Shown piece after piece: positions 43,532 to 52,886 of a stretch of 64,000 nt of DNA. The stretch lies in NCBI RefSeq assembly GCF_015732185.1, contig NZ_WIQM01000001.1:62001-126000 (forward strand), given 5' to 3'. Positions within the stretch are counted from its first letter, which is position 1. Every line of letters begins with the position of its first letter. The DNA is from Pectinatus haikarae (GTDB lineage Bacteria > Bacillota > Negativicutes > Selenomonadales > Selenomonadaceae). Below the pieces are notes generated by a model. The model was not told where the DNA came from. It was given only the letters and a program-made list of their open reading frames with translations, and did not search any database. The translations under genes were made by a program, and so were the position numbers.

Positions 43532-45541
43532 TTATTGTGAATCAGCTGCAAGTTTTAAAACAGCGGAATCTATCTTATCTCCGTATTCTGCTTTCCACCA
43601 GGAAACGGCTCTGATGGCATCAGCGTATTGTAAAATTGCTGCAGAATCCTGTGTTGTACCGGTTTCTGCGAACACTTCAGGGATAAATTGGTCTTCTTCG
43701 GTTTTTCCGATACTATTATTTGTTATGGCAAATGCATAGTTTGCGCCTATTTTATTATTGAGAGTCAGACTCCTGCCGACTGAATAATACGTGAATCCTT
43801 TTGGTGCTATCAATTCGACTAGAGTCGGAAATATATCTATTTGACTGCCAGCGGCATCTTTGGGCAGCAGATTCCTGCTGATTCCGCGTCCGTTGATAAT
43901 GAAAGGAATTGCATAACGTTTATACATAGAAGGATTTTTCTCTATATTATAACGGTCTGCATGATCGCCTACTATTATAAAAAGACTGTCCGGGTATTTA
44001 TTTTTCATTGCATCAATAAAATCTGCCAGCATTTTGTCTGCATACCAAAAGTGACCTAGTTCTTTCAAAAGCTGCTCATCATTCCTGTACTGCGGAGCGA
44101 GAGCGTCTGTCACCTGCCCGGAAGGAAAGTCATTTGCCTTTAAATCTACTTCAAAAGGCGAATGATTAGAAACATTTAAAATTACATTGAAGGAACTCGA
44201 TTCATCGGTATTGGCGAGTACAAAATTGTACAGATCTTTATCGTCTGCTCCCCAAACACTGCCCTTGGATGTTTCCGTGAGATCGTTCCTGCTGTAGAAA
44301 TTATCAAACCCCTGTGCTTTTGTAAACTTTTCTATATTTTCCCATGAGGATGGCCCGGCATAATAAAAATTAGGCGCATAGCCAAGTTTTTTCATCTGCG
44401 GTGCCGTTGCCGTGGAATAAGGCTCTTTCATTTTATCTACCATTGTAGTCAGATAAAGATTTGCATCGGCAAAATTTGTCACTGTTCCCATCAATGCATT
44501 TACTGTACTGGAGCCGTTGGGAAGAAAAGAAGAACAATATGCTGTATCCTTTTGTGCAATCAGCTCTTTCACACCGTCTGCTATATGAAGATCGGCATAT
44601 TCATCCAAGAGAGGCCAATTTGCATAGCTTTCTGAAATTATTAAAAAAATATGTCCAGGTTTTTTTATGATTGCTCCTTGTGCCTGTTTCACCAGATAAT
44701 GATCTATACTGCTGTTGCCGGTTTTTTTACCGCTCAAAGCAGCTGCAAACTGCTTTACATCTTCTGCCGTATAACTAAGACCATTGCTGCCGGCATTTCG
44801 TTGCTGCATACGATAGGCACGATAAATTGCCTGTCCGTCATCAAGAATGACTTCATTTAAAAAAGCATCCTTTGTTATTGCTGAATTTTCCCAATCTATT
44901 TGTGATTGCCAGCTCCAGCTGCCGCCAAATAAGGAAAAACGGGCCAATAAAAAAATGATCAACAGAAATAGCACTCTGCCATTCAAATGCTCGGGTAAAA
45001 TTTTTGACACATTCAGCACCAAAAATTTTTTCCATAAGAAAAATAATATTGCAGCAAAAAAAACGGCGCCTGATAAGCGTACGGGCAAAGAAAACTGTTC
45101 TATCATAGTCTGGAAAAGAGCGGACCAATCTTCATGGACGGCAGTAAAAAGCATCTGGTTGAAGCCACTGTGATAAACACGATAATACGGAAATCTGGCA
45201 GCAAATAAAATGCATGCTATAGCCAATTCCAGCAGCACTGCCACATTCATTAATATAGTTCCCCAGCGCACAGAAAAAATACGTCCCAAAAGCAGAGCAA
45301 AAAGGGCAACTGAAACCATGATGCCAACAGTCTGCATACTCATTCGCATTCCCAAAAACAGAGCGTTTTCTATGTCTGTGAAATTACTCTGTTCCGATAT
45401 ATAATCATGCATATTTATGATGAAGACTATTCTGAAGAAAGATAATATCAACCAAAAATATAAATAGCATTTTAATCCTTTTATAAGAACGTTAAAAATT
45501 TCATTCCATTTATTTTCCGATAATGAAAATTTCCTAAACAT
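43532..45541 (-). CDS. LTA-synthase/sulfatase-family membrane protein (phosphoglycerol transferase type)
   Basis: A 669-residue protein. Four or five membrane helices in the first 250 residues are followed by an extracytoplasmic alkaline-phosphatase-superfamily domain with HIFLIISESYANWPL, LPNGSSTVNALMG (nucleophile Ser/Thr region), NVSNHSPFEV, and VGDHADRYN (metal ligands). This is the layout of LtaS, OpgB and phosphoethanolamine transferases. In a diderm cell it more likely decorates a glycan or lipid with phosphoglycerol or phosphoethanolamine than makes true lipoteichoic acid. It lies 72 bp upstream of ychF on the same strand. Confidence 0.85.
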   Translation of the reverse strand: MFRKFSLSENKWNEIFNVLIKGLKCYLYFWLILSFFRIVFIINMHDYISEQSNFTDIENALFLGMRMSMQTVGIMVSVALFALLLGRIFSVRWGTILMNVAVLLELAIACILFAARFPYYRVYHSGFNQMLFTAVHEDWSALFQTMIEQFSLPVRLSGAVFFAAILFFLWKKFLVLNVSKILPEHLNGRVLFLLIIFLLARFSLFGGSWSWQSQIDWENSAITKDAFLNEVILDDGQAIYRAYRMQQRNAGSNGLSYTAEDVKQFAAALSGKKTGNSSIDHYLVKQAQGAIIKKPGHIFLIISESYANWPLLDEYADLHIADGVKELIAQKDTAYCSSFLPNGSSTVNALMGTVTNFADANLYLTTMVDKMKEPYSTATAPQMKKLGYAPNFYYAGPSSWENIEKFTKAQGFDNFYSRNDLTETSKGSVWGADDKDLYNFVLANTDESSSFNVILNVSNHSPFEVDLKANDFPSGQVTDALAPQYRNDEQLLKELGHFWYADKMLADFIDAMKNKYPDSLFIIVGDHADRYNIEKNPSMYKRYAIPFIINGRGISRNLLPKDAAGSQIDIFPTLVELIAPKGFTYYSVGRSLTLNNKIGANYAFAITNNSIGKTEEDQFIPEVFAETGTTQDSAAILQYADAIRAVSWWKAEYGDKIDSAVLKLAADSQ

Positions 45542-45709
45542 ATAAATACGCTGCCTCTCCTATTGAAATCAACACGTGCCATATTAACACATCACTATTA
45601 ACTAAGCAAGATACTGACGCTGTGTTATACAGACTGCTTTATATATTTTACAATTAATATTTTAAAATATATCGAAAATAACCTGCTTTATGTTAAAATA
45701 AACTTATCG

Positions 45710-45739
45710 TTGATTTGTTCTGGGAAGATATAGTATAGT
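45710..45739 (+). promoter_or_regulatory. Probable promoter of the two unknown envelope genes
   Basis: TTGATT (45710-45715), an 18-base spacer and TATAGT (45734-45739), 35 bp before the first ATG. Confidence 0.45.
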
Positions 45740-45774
45740 AAAAGTTAAACTTGTGGAAAGGAACGTTATAATTC

Positions 45775-46824
45775 ATGGCCTGGCATAGATTTAAAGTAAA
45801 GGGCAAGCATTACATGACTAAGCGCATGCGTACACTTGATGTTATAGCACGTTCAGATGTAGCCGCAAAGCAGAGAGCTATCAGCAAGAAACTCCTGCCG
45901 CCTTTCATTTGCGAAGAGATAGATTTTGAACCGCCGTCGGAAAAGTTGCTTGAAGAGGCTGTATTACAGGGGATTGCAGTTCCGGAAAATGCCAGCGGTG
46001 ATGATGTGAACAGCCTTATTGAAAGTAAAAATGATATTGCACCACCGGCTGGGCTTATTGCATTTGCGGAAAGATGGGATATTTATTTTTCTCAGTATAT
46101 CGGTAATAAAGCTCTTTTTAATATTACTTTCAAAAATCTGCCGCAGGAAAGCAGCTCAGCTTTCTTTGTTTTTTCTGTATATAAGTTCCTATCCAAGGAC
46201 AAGAAGACAAATCTGGATACACATCCTTACAGAGAGATTTTTTATAAATTTGCTGCTGTAGCAGCAAATGATACACGTCTGCTTCGTTCGATCGCCAACT
46301 ATAAGGGGGAAAATCTTTGTGCTTTTGGCACGACTGAAGGACTGCCTGCTGATTATAAGGCAGGTGGAGTCAGAACTATTGCCTATAAAACAGCGGCAGC
46401 TTTTATAGAAGAATATTTTGATGATAATTATCAGCCGCGTGCACTGAAAGATAGCAGTCAATCTCAGCTGGATAAAAGCGGGCAGGAAAAATCAATACTG
46501 AGTTCAATAACACCTGCTTCAACCGTGAAATCTGAAAAAAACAGGGAGATTTCTCCGGCCGTCTTTATTCTGTCTAAAACTGATACATTTGTGCCGACAA
46601 GGGCCATAGAATTGAAAAATAAAATAGTAAAGATACCGGATTTAGAAAATAAAGCTGCGGCTGATCTGCCCATATATTCGCAAAAAGCCGAACCGGTAAG
46701 AACTCCCATGCGTTATGAACCAACAAATAATTTGGAAAAAAAATTTCTGGATAAATCGGGATGCTTGGCTATGCTGGCAGTACTGGTCATCATTGTAGTT
46801 ATTATTGTTTTCCTGTTATTTTAA
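45775..46824 (+). CDS. Unknown protein with C-terminal membrane anchor
   Basis: A 349-residue protein I do not recognise. The first 60 residues are basic. Residues of about 60-85 (LLEEAVLQGIAVPENASGDD) resemble a SAP-like helix pair. A globular part follows (ERWDIYFSQYIGNKALFN...EYFDDNY, about 105-215), then a low-complexity, charged linker (about 220-325), and a single C-terminal helix (CLAMLAVLVIIVVIIVFLLF) typical of tail-anchored proteins, leaving the bulk in the cytoplasm. AAAGGAA lies 11 bases before the ATG. It is 33 bp upstream of the exported protein gene below and probably shares its transcript. Confidence 0.65.
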   Translation: MAWHRFKVKGKHYMTKRMRTLDVIARSDVAAKQRAISKKLLPPFICEEIDFEPPSEKLLEEAVLQGIAVPENASGDDVNSLIESKNDIAPPAGLIAFAERWDIYFSQYIGNKALFNITFKNLPQESSSAFFVFSVYKFLSKDKKTNLDTHPYREIFYKFAAVAANDTRLLRSIANYKGENLCAFGTTEGLPADYKAGGVRTIAYKTAAAFIEEYFDDNYQPRALKDSSQSQLDKSGQEKSILSSITPASTVKSEKNREISPAVFILSKTDTFVPTRAIELKNKIVKIPDLENKAAADLPIYSQKAEPVRTPMRYEPTNNLEKKFLDKSGCLAMLAVLVIIVVIIVFLLF

Positions 46825-46857
46825 ATTTGTTTGATTTATTATTGAGGTGATTGAAAT

Positions 46858-47838
46858 ATGAAAAAATTATTTTTGATCTGGGTGTTTTTCCTGTTTATAT
46901 TTATGGCTGCCGCACCATCGATTATTTATGCACAGGCTGGGCAAAATACAACGGGAGAAACAAGCTGGACATGGATAGCTTCAGATGAAAAATATGGTAA
47001 ATTTTACGCTCCTGAAAGAGTACGTGTTACAGCCAGAGAAAATGATATTCCCATATGTATTGAAGCATGGATAAAAACTGCCTATACAACTGCAGGCGCG
47101 GCTGAAACTGTTTCCGCGATGGGACTTAAGGAAATTTCAAACCCTGCGTCGCTTAGCTACAGTCTGGCGCTTATTGAAATAAATCCTCAGGGACGGACTT
47201 TGGATTACAAGCAGGAAATTTTTTATGACAAAGAAGGCAATATTCTGGTTTCGCATAAATATGATCAACCCCGCTTGAAAGAGATAAATTCCCAATCCTT
47301 TGATGAAAATTTTTATGATGCCATTGTAGATCAAGTATTTGGTCAGGGAGAAACTGCGCGCACTAAAGCCAATGACCGCTGGATTACGTTATGGCGTAAA
47401 GTGGATGCTGACACAGCTTCGTCTTCAACCGCGGACACAACAACAATACGCAAACGCGGTGATGATGTTTTTGTCTGGATCTGGCAGGAAACTCGCAATA
47501 ACAGCACAAGTGCCATAACACAAATCAATTTCTATAAGAAAGTTTTTAGTTTATCAACCTACAGTTACAAAATAACTTCGTATTCCAGTTGGACGCCCGC
47601 CGAAAGATGGAAGGATAATAATGCCTCTTTGACGGGGCAATATGCATCTATTGTTCCTGACAGTAAGGAAGATATGGAAATTCGAATGATAAAGCAGTAT
47701 GCAGATGCCCATCCCGACTGGGTTAATCGTTATCAGACTGCAGGAAGTAAAATAACGGCAGCAAATACTCCTGCAGAAAATCAGCTCCAAACACCTGCGG
47801 CAATTACGCAGGGTTCCGGTTCGGCAGATACATTATGA
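46858..47838 (+). CDS. Unknown exported protein with two similar beta-rich halves
   Basis: A 326-residue protein with a signal peptide (MKKLFLIWVFFLFIFMAAA...IYAQA). The mature part has two regions with a shared outline: a Trp-rich opening, a TARENDIPICIEAWIKT-like strand pair (first half) and RKRGDDVFVWIWQET (second half), each followed by Tyr-rich strands. This recalls the surface-adhesin E-like fold of short exported proteins, but I cannot confirm membership. The C-terminus is Ala/Thr/Gln-rich and disordered. A ribosome site (GAGGTGA) precedes the ATG. Confidence 0.65.
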   Translation: MKKLFLIWVFFLFIFMAAAPSIIYAQAGQNTTGETSWTWIASDEKYGKFYAPERVRVTARENDIPICIEAWIKTAYTTAGAAETVSAMGLKEISNPASLSYSLALIEINPQGRTLDYKQEIFYDKEGNILVSHKYDQPRLKEINSQSFDENFYDAIVDQVFGQGETARTKANDRWITLWRKVDADTASSSTADTTTIRKRGDDVFVWIWQETRNNSTSAITQINFYKKVFSLSTYSYKITSYSSWTPAERWKDNNASLTGQYASIVPDSKEDMEIRMIKQYADAHPDWVNRYQTAGSKITAANTPAENQLQTPAAITQGSGSADTL

Positions 47839-47870
47839 GCACTGAGTTTATTGCTATGTATTAATACAGA

Positions 47871-47909
47871 CAGCCGCAGCGGCCCGTTTTAAACGGGCTG
47901 CTGCGGCTG
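47871..47909. terminator. Strong bidirectional terminator between unknown exported protein and RNase H genes
   Basis: CAGCCGCAGC...CCCGTTT pairs with AAACGGG...GCTGCGGCTG over 39 bases with one small internal mismatch. T-rich on the right side (GTGTTTTCG). Confidence 0.8.
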
Positions 47910-47932
47910 TGTTTTCGTATAAGGCTAAAGGC

Positions 47933-48523
47933 TTAAATTCCCAATTCTTTTTTTGCCAGTTTATCGACTAATTCATTGCCGGGTATTCCAGTGTGACCGG
48001 CAACTTTCTTAAAACGTACGATATCTTTGTAATCCTGCATGAAAGCAGCATATTGAGCAGTCCCTGGAGTATTTGTTTTCCAACGGCCTTGTGCCCATTC
48101 CGAAATACCTATATAATCGTGGCAAATAATGATTTCATCAATTTTATTCTTTCGGGCCCATTCAGCTGCCTGCATGGCTGCTTCTATCTCTCCCGCGACA
48201 TTATTCATTTTTGCATTTTCGACGGATTGTCCGACGCCGCTGGCTGTGTGAATGAGATCTCCCTTATAATAAACAGCTATTGCCCAGCTGTATTTTCCCG
48301 CTATATATGAACCGTCGACATAAGCATAGTGTAGACTTTCTTCATCGGAAGCAGCCAGGGGTTTTTCTGCACCCAAATATGACTCAGCTTCGGGCAGCGT
48401 TGCAAATCCCTTGTAAAGAGCACCGGCAAAATGGTCAATTTGTTCTTTACAAGCTGACCAACTATGAAAAATGCCGGTTTTTCGCCCATTTTTTACAGCA
48501 TAAAAATTTTTTTTAGCGGCCAA
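47933..48523 (-). CDS. Ribonuclease H with N-terminal viroplasmin-like domain
   Basis: A 196-residue enzyme. Residues 2-50 form a caulimovirus-viroplasmin-type hybrid-binding domain (KNFYAVKNGRKTGIFHSW, GFATLPEAESYLG). The rest is RNase HI with the acidic catalytic residues in YVDGSY, the E of AGEIEAAMQAAEWA, and D in ICHDYIG, ending in AGHTGIPGNELVDKLAKKEL. It cleaves RNA in RNA-DNA hybrids. The start appears to be TTG with GGAAGGAAG upstream. Viroplasmin-RNase H fusions are common in Firmicutes. Confidence 0.93.
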   Translation of the reverse strand: MAAKKNFYAVKNGRKTGIFHSWSACKEQIDHFAGALYKGFATLPEAESYLGAEKPLAASDEESLHYAYVDGSYIAGKYSWAIAVYYKGDLIHTASGVGQSVENAKMNNVAGEIEAAMQAAEWARKNKIDEIIICHDYIGISEWAQGRWKTNTPGTAQYAAFMQDYKDIVRFKKVAGHTGIPGNELVDKLAKKELGI

Positions 48524-48597
48524 ATCATTTCTTCCTTCCCTTCTGGGGTATACTCGGCAGTATGTTAATCGCTACTTTTATTGATTTAAGGATGGTA

Positions 48598-49887
48598 TCA
48601 ATTTTTTATGGTTTTACCTGTCAATCTTTCGGCACATTTATTTGCCTCATAAATTATTTTTTCTTCGTCAATCGTTGTAAGGAGGCCTTTATCCAGAAGA
48701 ATTTTACCATTTACAATAACCGTATCGACCATTGATGCATTAGCAGAATATACAAGCAGTGATATAGCATCATAGCAAGGTGTCCATTGTGTTCCCTGCA
48801 TGGAGAAAAGTGTTATATCGGCTTTCATGCCCGGTTCAATTTTGCCAGTATCATTAAGACCTACAGCTTTTGCACCATAGTATGTTCCCATTTGCAGGGC
48901 TTTAAAAGCCGGCACTGCCAGAGGATCAAGAGTAGCAGCTTTGTGGATCAATGCCGTCAGATTTATTTCCTCCAACATATCCAGATTATTATTGCTGGAA
49001 GCTCCATCTGTTCCAAGTCCTACACATATGCCTTTTTCCAATAATTTTTTCACAGGAGCTATTCCGCTGGCAAGTTTCAGATTGCTGCCTGGATTATGAG
49101 CGACTCTGACATTGTGTTTTTTCATTATGGCAATATCTTCATCGCTGAGGTGAACACAATGCGCAGCTAATACTCCACAGTCTAAAAGACCTATTTTTTC
49201 CATTTGAGCTATTGGCGTTTTAGAATATTTTTCCAGGCATTCTTTTACTTCACCCTCTGTTTCGGCTAAGTGAATATGGATCTGTGCATTATATTTTTGT
49301 GCCTTCTCAATCACTTGCTTAAGAAAATCCGGCGGGCATGTATAAGGCGCATGCGGGCCAAACATGACTGTTATTCTGCCGTCGGCGCTGTTGTTATAAT
49401 TTTCAAAAAGAGTGCAGTTTTCCTGCAGCGCAGCCTGACCATTAGGAGCAGCACCAATCATGCCGCGCGATAAAACGGCACGTATACCGGTCTCTTCCAC
49501 CGCTTGAGCAACTTTATCCATATCACCATACATGTCAGCAAAAACAGTTGTGCCGGTTTTTATCATTTCTGTGATGCCAAGCATTGCACCCCAGTATATA
49601 TCATCCTTTTTCATCTTTGCTTCAACGGGCCAGATTTTATTTTCCAGCCAATCCATCAGCTTCATATCATCGGCATAACTTCGCAGCAATGTCATAGATA
49701 CATGTGTATGTGCGTTAACAAAACCGGGAACAGCCAACTTACCCTGTCCGTCTATAGTAGTATTGGCAGTAAAAGTTTCGGGAATTGTACCAATGGCGAA
49801 AATAATATCATTTTTGACAGCAATATTGGTTTTTTTGGCAGTGCCATTGGGAAAAACAGTAAGTACATTTTTTATTAAGATATTCAT
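48598..49887 (-). CDS. mtaD: 5-methylthioadenosine/S-adenosylhomocysteine deaminase
   Basis: A 429-residue amidohydrolase that deaminates methylthioadenosine and SAH to inosine forms. Zinc ligands: NAHTHVSM, IHIHLAETEGE, AAHCVHL, and LGTDGASSNN. The length and the MLRSYADDMKLMDWLENKIWP-like region fit MtaD/TM0936-type enzymes. ATGs occur at 49905 and 49887; the second (MNILIKNV) matches family starts. It is last in the run mtnP-ahcY-mtaD and completes the recycling of SAM by-products. A GGCCCTG/CAGGGCC hairpin (about 49940-49962) lies before it, so it may be partly uncoupled from ahcY. Confidence 0.9.
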   Translation of the reverse strand: MNILIKNVLTVFPNGTAKKTNIAVKNDIIFAIGTIPETFTANTTIDGQGKLAVPGFVNAHTHVSMTLLRSYADDMKLMDWLENKIWPVEAKMKKDDIYWGAMLGITEMIKTGTTVFADMYGDMDKVAQAVEETGIRAVLSRGMIGAAPNGQAALQENCTLFENYNNSADGRITVMFGPHAPYTCPPDFLKQVIEKAQKYNAQIHIHLAETEGEVKECLEKYSKTPIAQMEKIGLLDCGVLAAHCVHLSDEDIAIMKKHNVRVAHNPGSNLKLASGIAPVKKLLEKGICVGLGTDGASSNNNLDMLEEINLTALIHKAATLDPLAVPAFKALQMGTYYGAKAVGLNDTGKIEPGMKADITLFSMQGTQWTPCYDAISLLVYSANASMVDTVIVNGKILLDKGLLTTIDEEKIIYEANKCAERLTGKTIKN

Positions 49888-49978
49888 TTTATTTTCCGCT
49901 TTCATATTTAAATTAACATGTAAATTGATATAAATGAGGCCCTGCAGTTATTACAGGGCCCCTGAGGAATATGGACGA

Positions 49979-51220
49979 TCAAGCCTGGTGAAGATACCTG
50001 TGCTGCTCATCCGAAAGTTTATCGATATTGATATTCAGCGAATTCAACTTGATCTGAGCTAATTTGATATTTATTTCATTTGGCATCAAATGAACTTTAT
50101 TTTCCAGAGAATGATGATTTTCTAAAATATGCAATGCCGAGAAAAATTGTACGCCGAATGAGAGATCCATTATTTCGGCAGGATGTCCGTCTCCGGCAGC
50201 AAGATTTACTAAACGTCCTTCTGCCAGAAGGTAAAGTTTTCTGCCGTCTTTTTGTTTATACTCTTCAATATTTTTACGAACGGTTCTTTTGGACACGGCA
50301 TTGGACATGAGGTCAATCTTATTTATTTCCACATCAAAATGACCTGAATTAGCTAATACAGCGCCATTTTTCATAACAGCAAAATGTTCTTTTGTTATTA
50401 TATCCTTGCAGCCGGTAAGTGTCAGAAAAATATCACCTATCTTGGCGGCTTCCTGCATCGGCATAACCCTAAAACCGTCAAATACGGCTTCAACAGCCTT
50501 GATAGGGTCTATTTCGGTAATAATAACTTTTGCACCCAATCCTTTTGCACGCATTGCCGCACCTTTGCCGCACCAGCCATAACCGGATATTACGACATTT
50601 TTGCCTGCTATGACGAGATTTGTCGTACGCATTATTCCGTCCCACGTAGATTGTCCTGTGCCATAACGATTATCGAACAAATACTTGCAATATGCGTCAT
50701 TGGCGGCTATCATCGGAAATTTCAGCTTCCCAGTATCAGCGAGTGCACGCAGACGAATGACACCGGTAGTCGTCTCTTCACTGCCTCCTATGATTTTGTC
50801 GGCGAGATCTGCACGATCACCATGCAGATGGGCGACGAGATCACCGCCGTCATCTATGATGATATCAGGCTTCGTATCAAGAGCCTTATTGATAAACATA
50901 TCATATTCTTTGTCAGTACAGCCATGCCATGCAAAAACACTGGCTCCTTCTTCGACCAAAGCGGCGGCTACATCGTCCTGTGTTGAAAGCGGATTGCTGC
51001 CGGTGATTGCCAGCTGCGCTCCTGCGTGCATAAATACGAGCCCCAAATATGCCGTTTTGGCTTCCAAGTGCATCGTAATAACCAATTTTTTACCGGCAAA
51101 GGGTTTGCTTTTTGAAAACACAGCATCAATATGATTTAATACAGGCATAAAATTCTTTACCCATTCTATTTTATCGTGTCCTGACGGTGCAAGCTTAATA
51201 TCGCGTATCATCGATTCCAT
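49979..51220 (-). CDS. ahcY: Adenosylhomocysteinase
   Basis: A 413-residue NAD-dependent hydrolase that splits S-adenosylhomocysteine into homocysteine and adenosine. Features: MHLEAKTAYL, TGSNPLSTQDDVAAAL, EETTTGVIRL, the NAD-binding VVISGYGWCGKGAAMRAKGLGA, and NSGHFDVEI. The C-terminus is short (ends SDEQHRYLHQA), like the archaeal/Thermotoga-type enzymes rather than the longer mammalian one. AGGAGGAA precedes the ATG. It lies downstream of mtnP. Confidence 0.95.
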   Translation of the reverse strand: MESMIRDIKLAPSGHDKIEWVKNFMPVLNHIDAVFSKSKPFAGKKLVITMHLEAKTAYLGLVFMHAGAQLAITGSNPLSTQDDVAAALVEEGASVFAWHGCTDKEYDMFINKALDTKPDIIIDDGGDLVAHLHGDRADLADKIIGGSEETTTGVIRLRALADTGKLKFPMIAANDAYCKYLFDNRYGTGQSTWDGIMRTTNLVIAGKNVVISGYGWCGKGAAMRAKGLGAKVIITEIDPIKAVEAVFDGFRVMPMQEAAKIGDIFLTLTGCKDIITKEHFAVMKNGAVLANSGHFDVEINKIDLMSNAVSKRTVRKNIEEYKQKDGRKLYLLAEGRLVNLAAGDGHPAEIMDLSFGVQFFSALHILENHHSLENKVHLMPNEINIKLAQIKLNSLNINIDKLSDEQHRYLHQA

Positions 51221-51272
51221 TTAATAAAATTCCTCCTAATATGATAGATAGAGATAGACTTTGACTTATCAG

Positions 51273-52070
51273 TCAGATATTAAATCCGCCGAACTCAGCA
51301 ATGGTGCTGGCACAATGACATTCTTCTTTTACACTTGTCAATAGTTCGATGGATTTCATTATAAGATTTTTGATATTGGCACCATTTTTTTCCATAGTGG
51401 CGACTACCTCTGCATGTGTAAGAGGTGTTTGTGATATACCGGCGGCCTGATTTGTAACCATTGAAACTGTCGCGTAGCACATTTCTGCTTCATGTGCTAA
51501 AGTCACCTCTGGTACATTAGTCATACCGACGAGATCACCGCCGAATCTGGCATACATTTTTATCTCGGCGGGAGTTTCAAATCGGGGGCCTTCCGTGCAC
51601 ACGTATGTGCCGCCCATATGTGCTGTTATTCCCAATTCGCCTGCAGCTTTCTTTAAAACCTGGCGCAGATGCGGGCAATATGGTTCGCTGACATCAGCGT
51701 GCACCACTTTACCGTCTTTTCCTTCAAAGAAAGTAGTGATGCGGCTTTTAGTAAAATCAAGGAACTGATCAATAAGAACAAAATCTCCCGGTTTCATGGA
51801 TGGATTCAAAGAACCGACAGCTGTTGTTGCAAAAATTTTTTTTACACCAATCTTTTTAATAGCCCATATATTGGCGCGATAATTAATTTTATGTGGCGGA
51901 ATAGAGTGATGACTGCCGTGGCGGGGAATAAATGCCACTTCCACCCCATTATAAATACCTGTTTTAAAACTTACCTCGCCAAAGGGAGTGGTAATGCTGT
52001 CATCATGTATATCAGTCAAGATCGAGGGATCATAAACTCCGGTTCCGCCAATTATGGCAATTTCTGGCAT
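51273..52070 (-). CDS. mtnP: S-methyl-5'-thioadenosine phosphorylase
   Basis: A 265-residue purine nucleoside phosphorylase-fold enzyme that converts methylthioadenosine and phosphate to adenine and methylthioribose-1-phosphate. Blocks: IGGTGVYDPSIL, IPRHGSHHSIPPHKINYRANIWAI, FATTAVGSLNP, YVCTEGPRFETPAEIKMY, and MTNVPEVTLAHEAEMCYA, the last typical of MTAP rather than PNP. AGGAGGCTATACT leads to the ATG. Confidence 0.93.
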   Translation of the reverse strand: MPEIAIIGGTGVYDPSILTDIHDDSITTPFGEVSFKTGIYNGVEVAFIPRHGSHHSIPPHKINYRANIWAIKKIGVKKIFATTAVGSLNPSMKPGDFVLIDQFLDFTKSRITTFFEGKDGKVVHADVSEPYCPHLRQVLKKAAGELGITAHMGGTYVCTEGPRFETPAEIKMYARFGGDLVGMTNVPEVTLAHEAEMCYATVSMVTNQAAGISQTPLTHAEVVATMEKNGANIKNLIMKSIELLTSVKEECHCASTIAEFGGFNI

Positions 52071-52135
52071 AGTATAGCCTCCTGATTTTTTATTATTACA
52101 TGCTAATCCTTTTTAGTGAATAAATGAATTAAAAT

Positions 52136-52882
52136 TCATTTATCAAGCAATAAATCCTGCAGAAGCTTTTTATTAGTCCGTCCTATTTTTAGCGGATTTA
52201 TAGAGACAAACCCGTTATGAATAGCCCAAATATCACTGCCTTCAATGTTACCGGCATCGTTTGGTGTTCCATTCATGTAATAACATGTTTCGCCCTGTTC
52301 GTCTGTTTCAGCGGCATATTCATTATGGTATGTGCGGCGTCCCTGCTTTGTATAGCGAAAAATATCTGCTCTGTCAGAAATTTTTTTTGGAAAATTTATA
52401 TTATACATATACGGTTTTTCTCTTCTTAATGCAGGCAGTTTTTGCCTGAAGATTTCTGCGACCTCGGTAAAGCTGAGCTCAGAATTGACCACTCGTGATA
52501 CGGCTATAGAGAAAATGCCGTGCAGATGGCCCTCCATAGCGGCACCGACTGTGCCTGAATACAATACATCCGTTCCCAAATTGCCGCCGTCATTTATGCC
52601 AGATATTATGATATCGGGCAGGTCGTTTTCATACAAAACTTCGGTAGCCAGTTTTGTACAATCGGCAGGTGTGCCATAAACCTTATATGCTTCAACAGGT
52701 AGTTGGAAATCGACTCTTTTTACTTTTATTCGGCTATGTGCTGACAGGGCCTGCGACATCCCGCTTTGCTGCACTGCCGGTGCGACTATACGCAGATCAT
52801 AATTATCTGTTAAAACTTCTGCCATTGCATAAAGCCCCTGTGCATCAATTCCGTCGTCATTGACTAGTAAAATTTTTTCCAT
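52136..52882 (-). CDS. surE: 5'/3'-nucleotidase SurE
   Basis: A 248-residue survival protein E that dephosphorylates nucleoside monophosphates and short polyphosphates. The metal site is at the N-terminus (ILLVNDDGIDAQGL), followed by APAVQQSGMSQALS, YGTPADCTKLA, DIIISGINDGGNLGTDVLYSGTVGAAMEG. RBS AAAGGTG. It follows queE by only 4 bp and precedes mtnP, so one mRNA is likely. Confidence 0.96.
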   Translation of the reverse strand: MEKILLVNDDGIDAQGLYAMAEVLTDNYDLRIVAPAVQQSGMSQALSAHSRIKVKRVDFQLPVEAYKVYGTPADCTKLATEVLYENDLPDIIISGINDGGNLGTDVLYSGTVGAAMEGHLHGIFSIAVSRVVNSELSFTEVAEIFRQKLPALRREKPYMYNINFPKKISDRADIFRYTKQGRRTYHNEYAAETDEQGETCYYMNGTPNDAGNIEGSDIWAIHNGFVSINPLKIGRTNKKLLQDLLLDK

Positions 52883-52886
52883 AAAT

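Noticed and set aside
51221-51272. SAM or SAH riboswitch before ahcY
   Set aside because: The gap to mtnP is too short and holds only the ribosome site.
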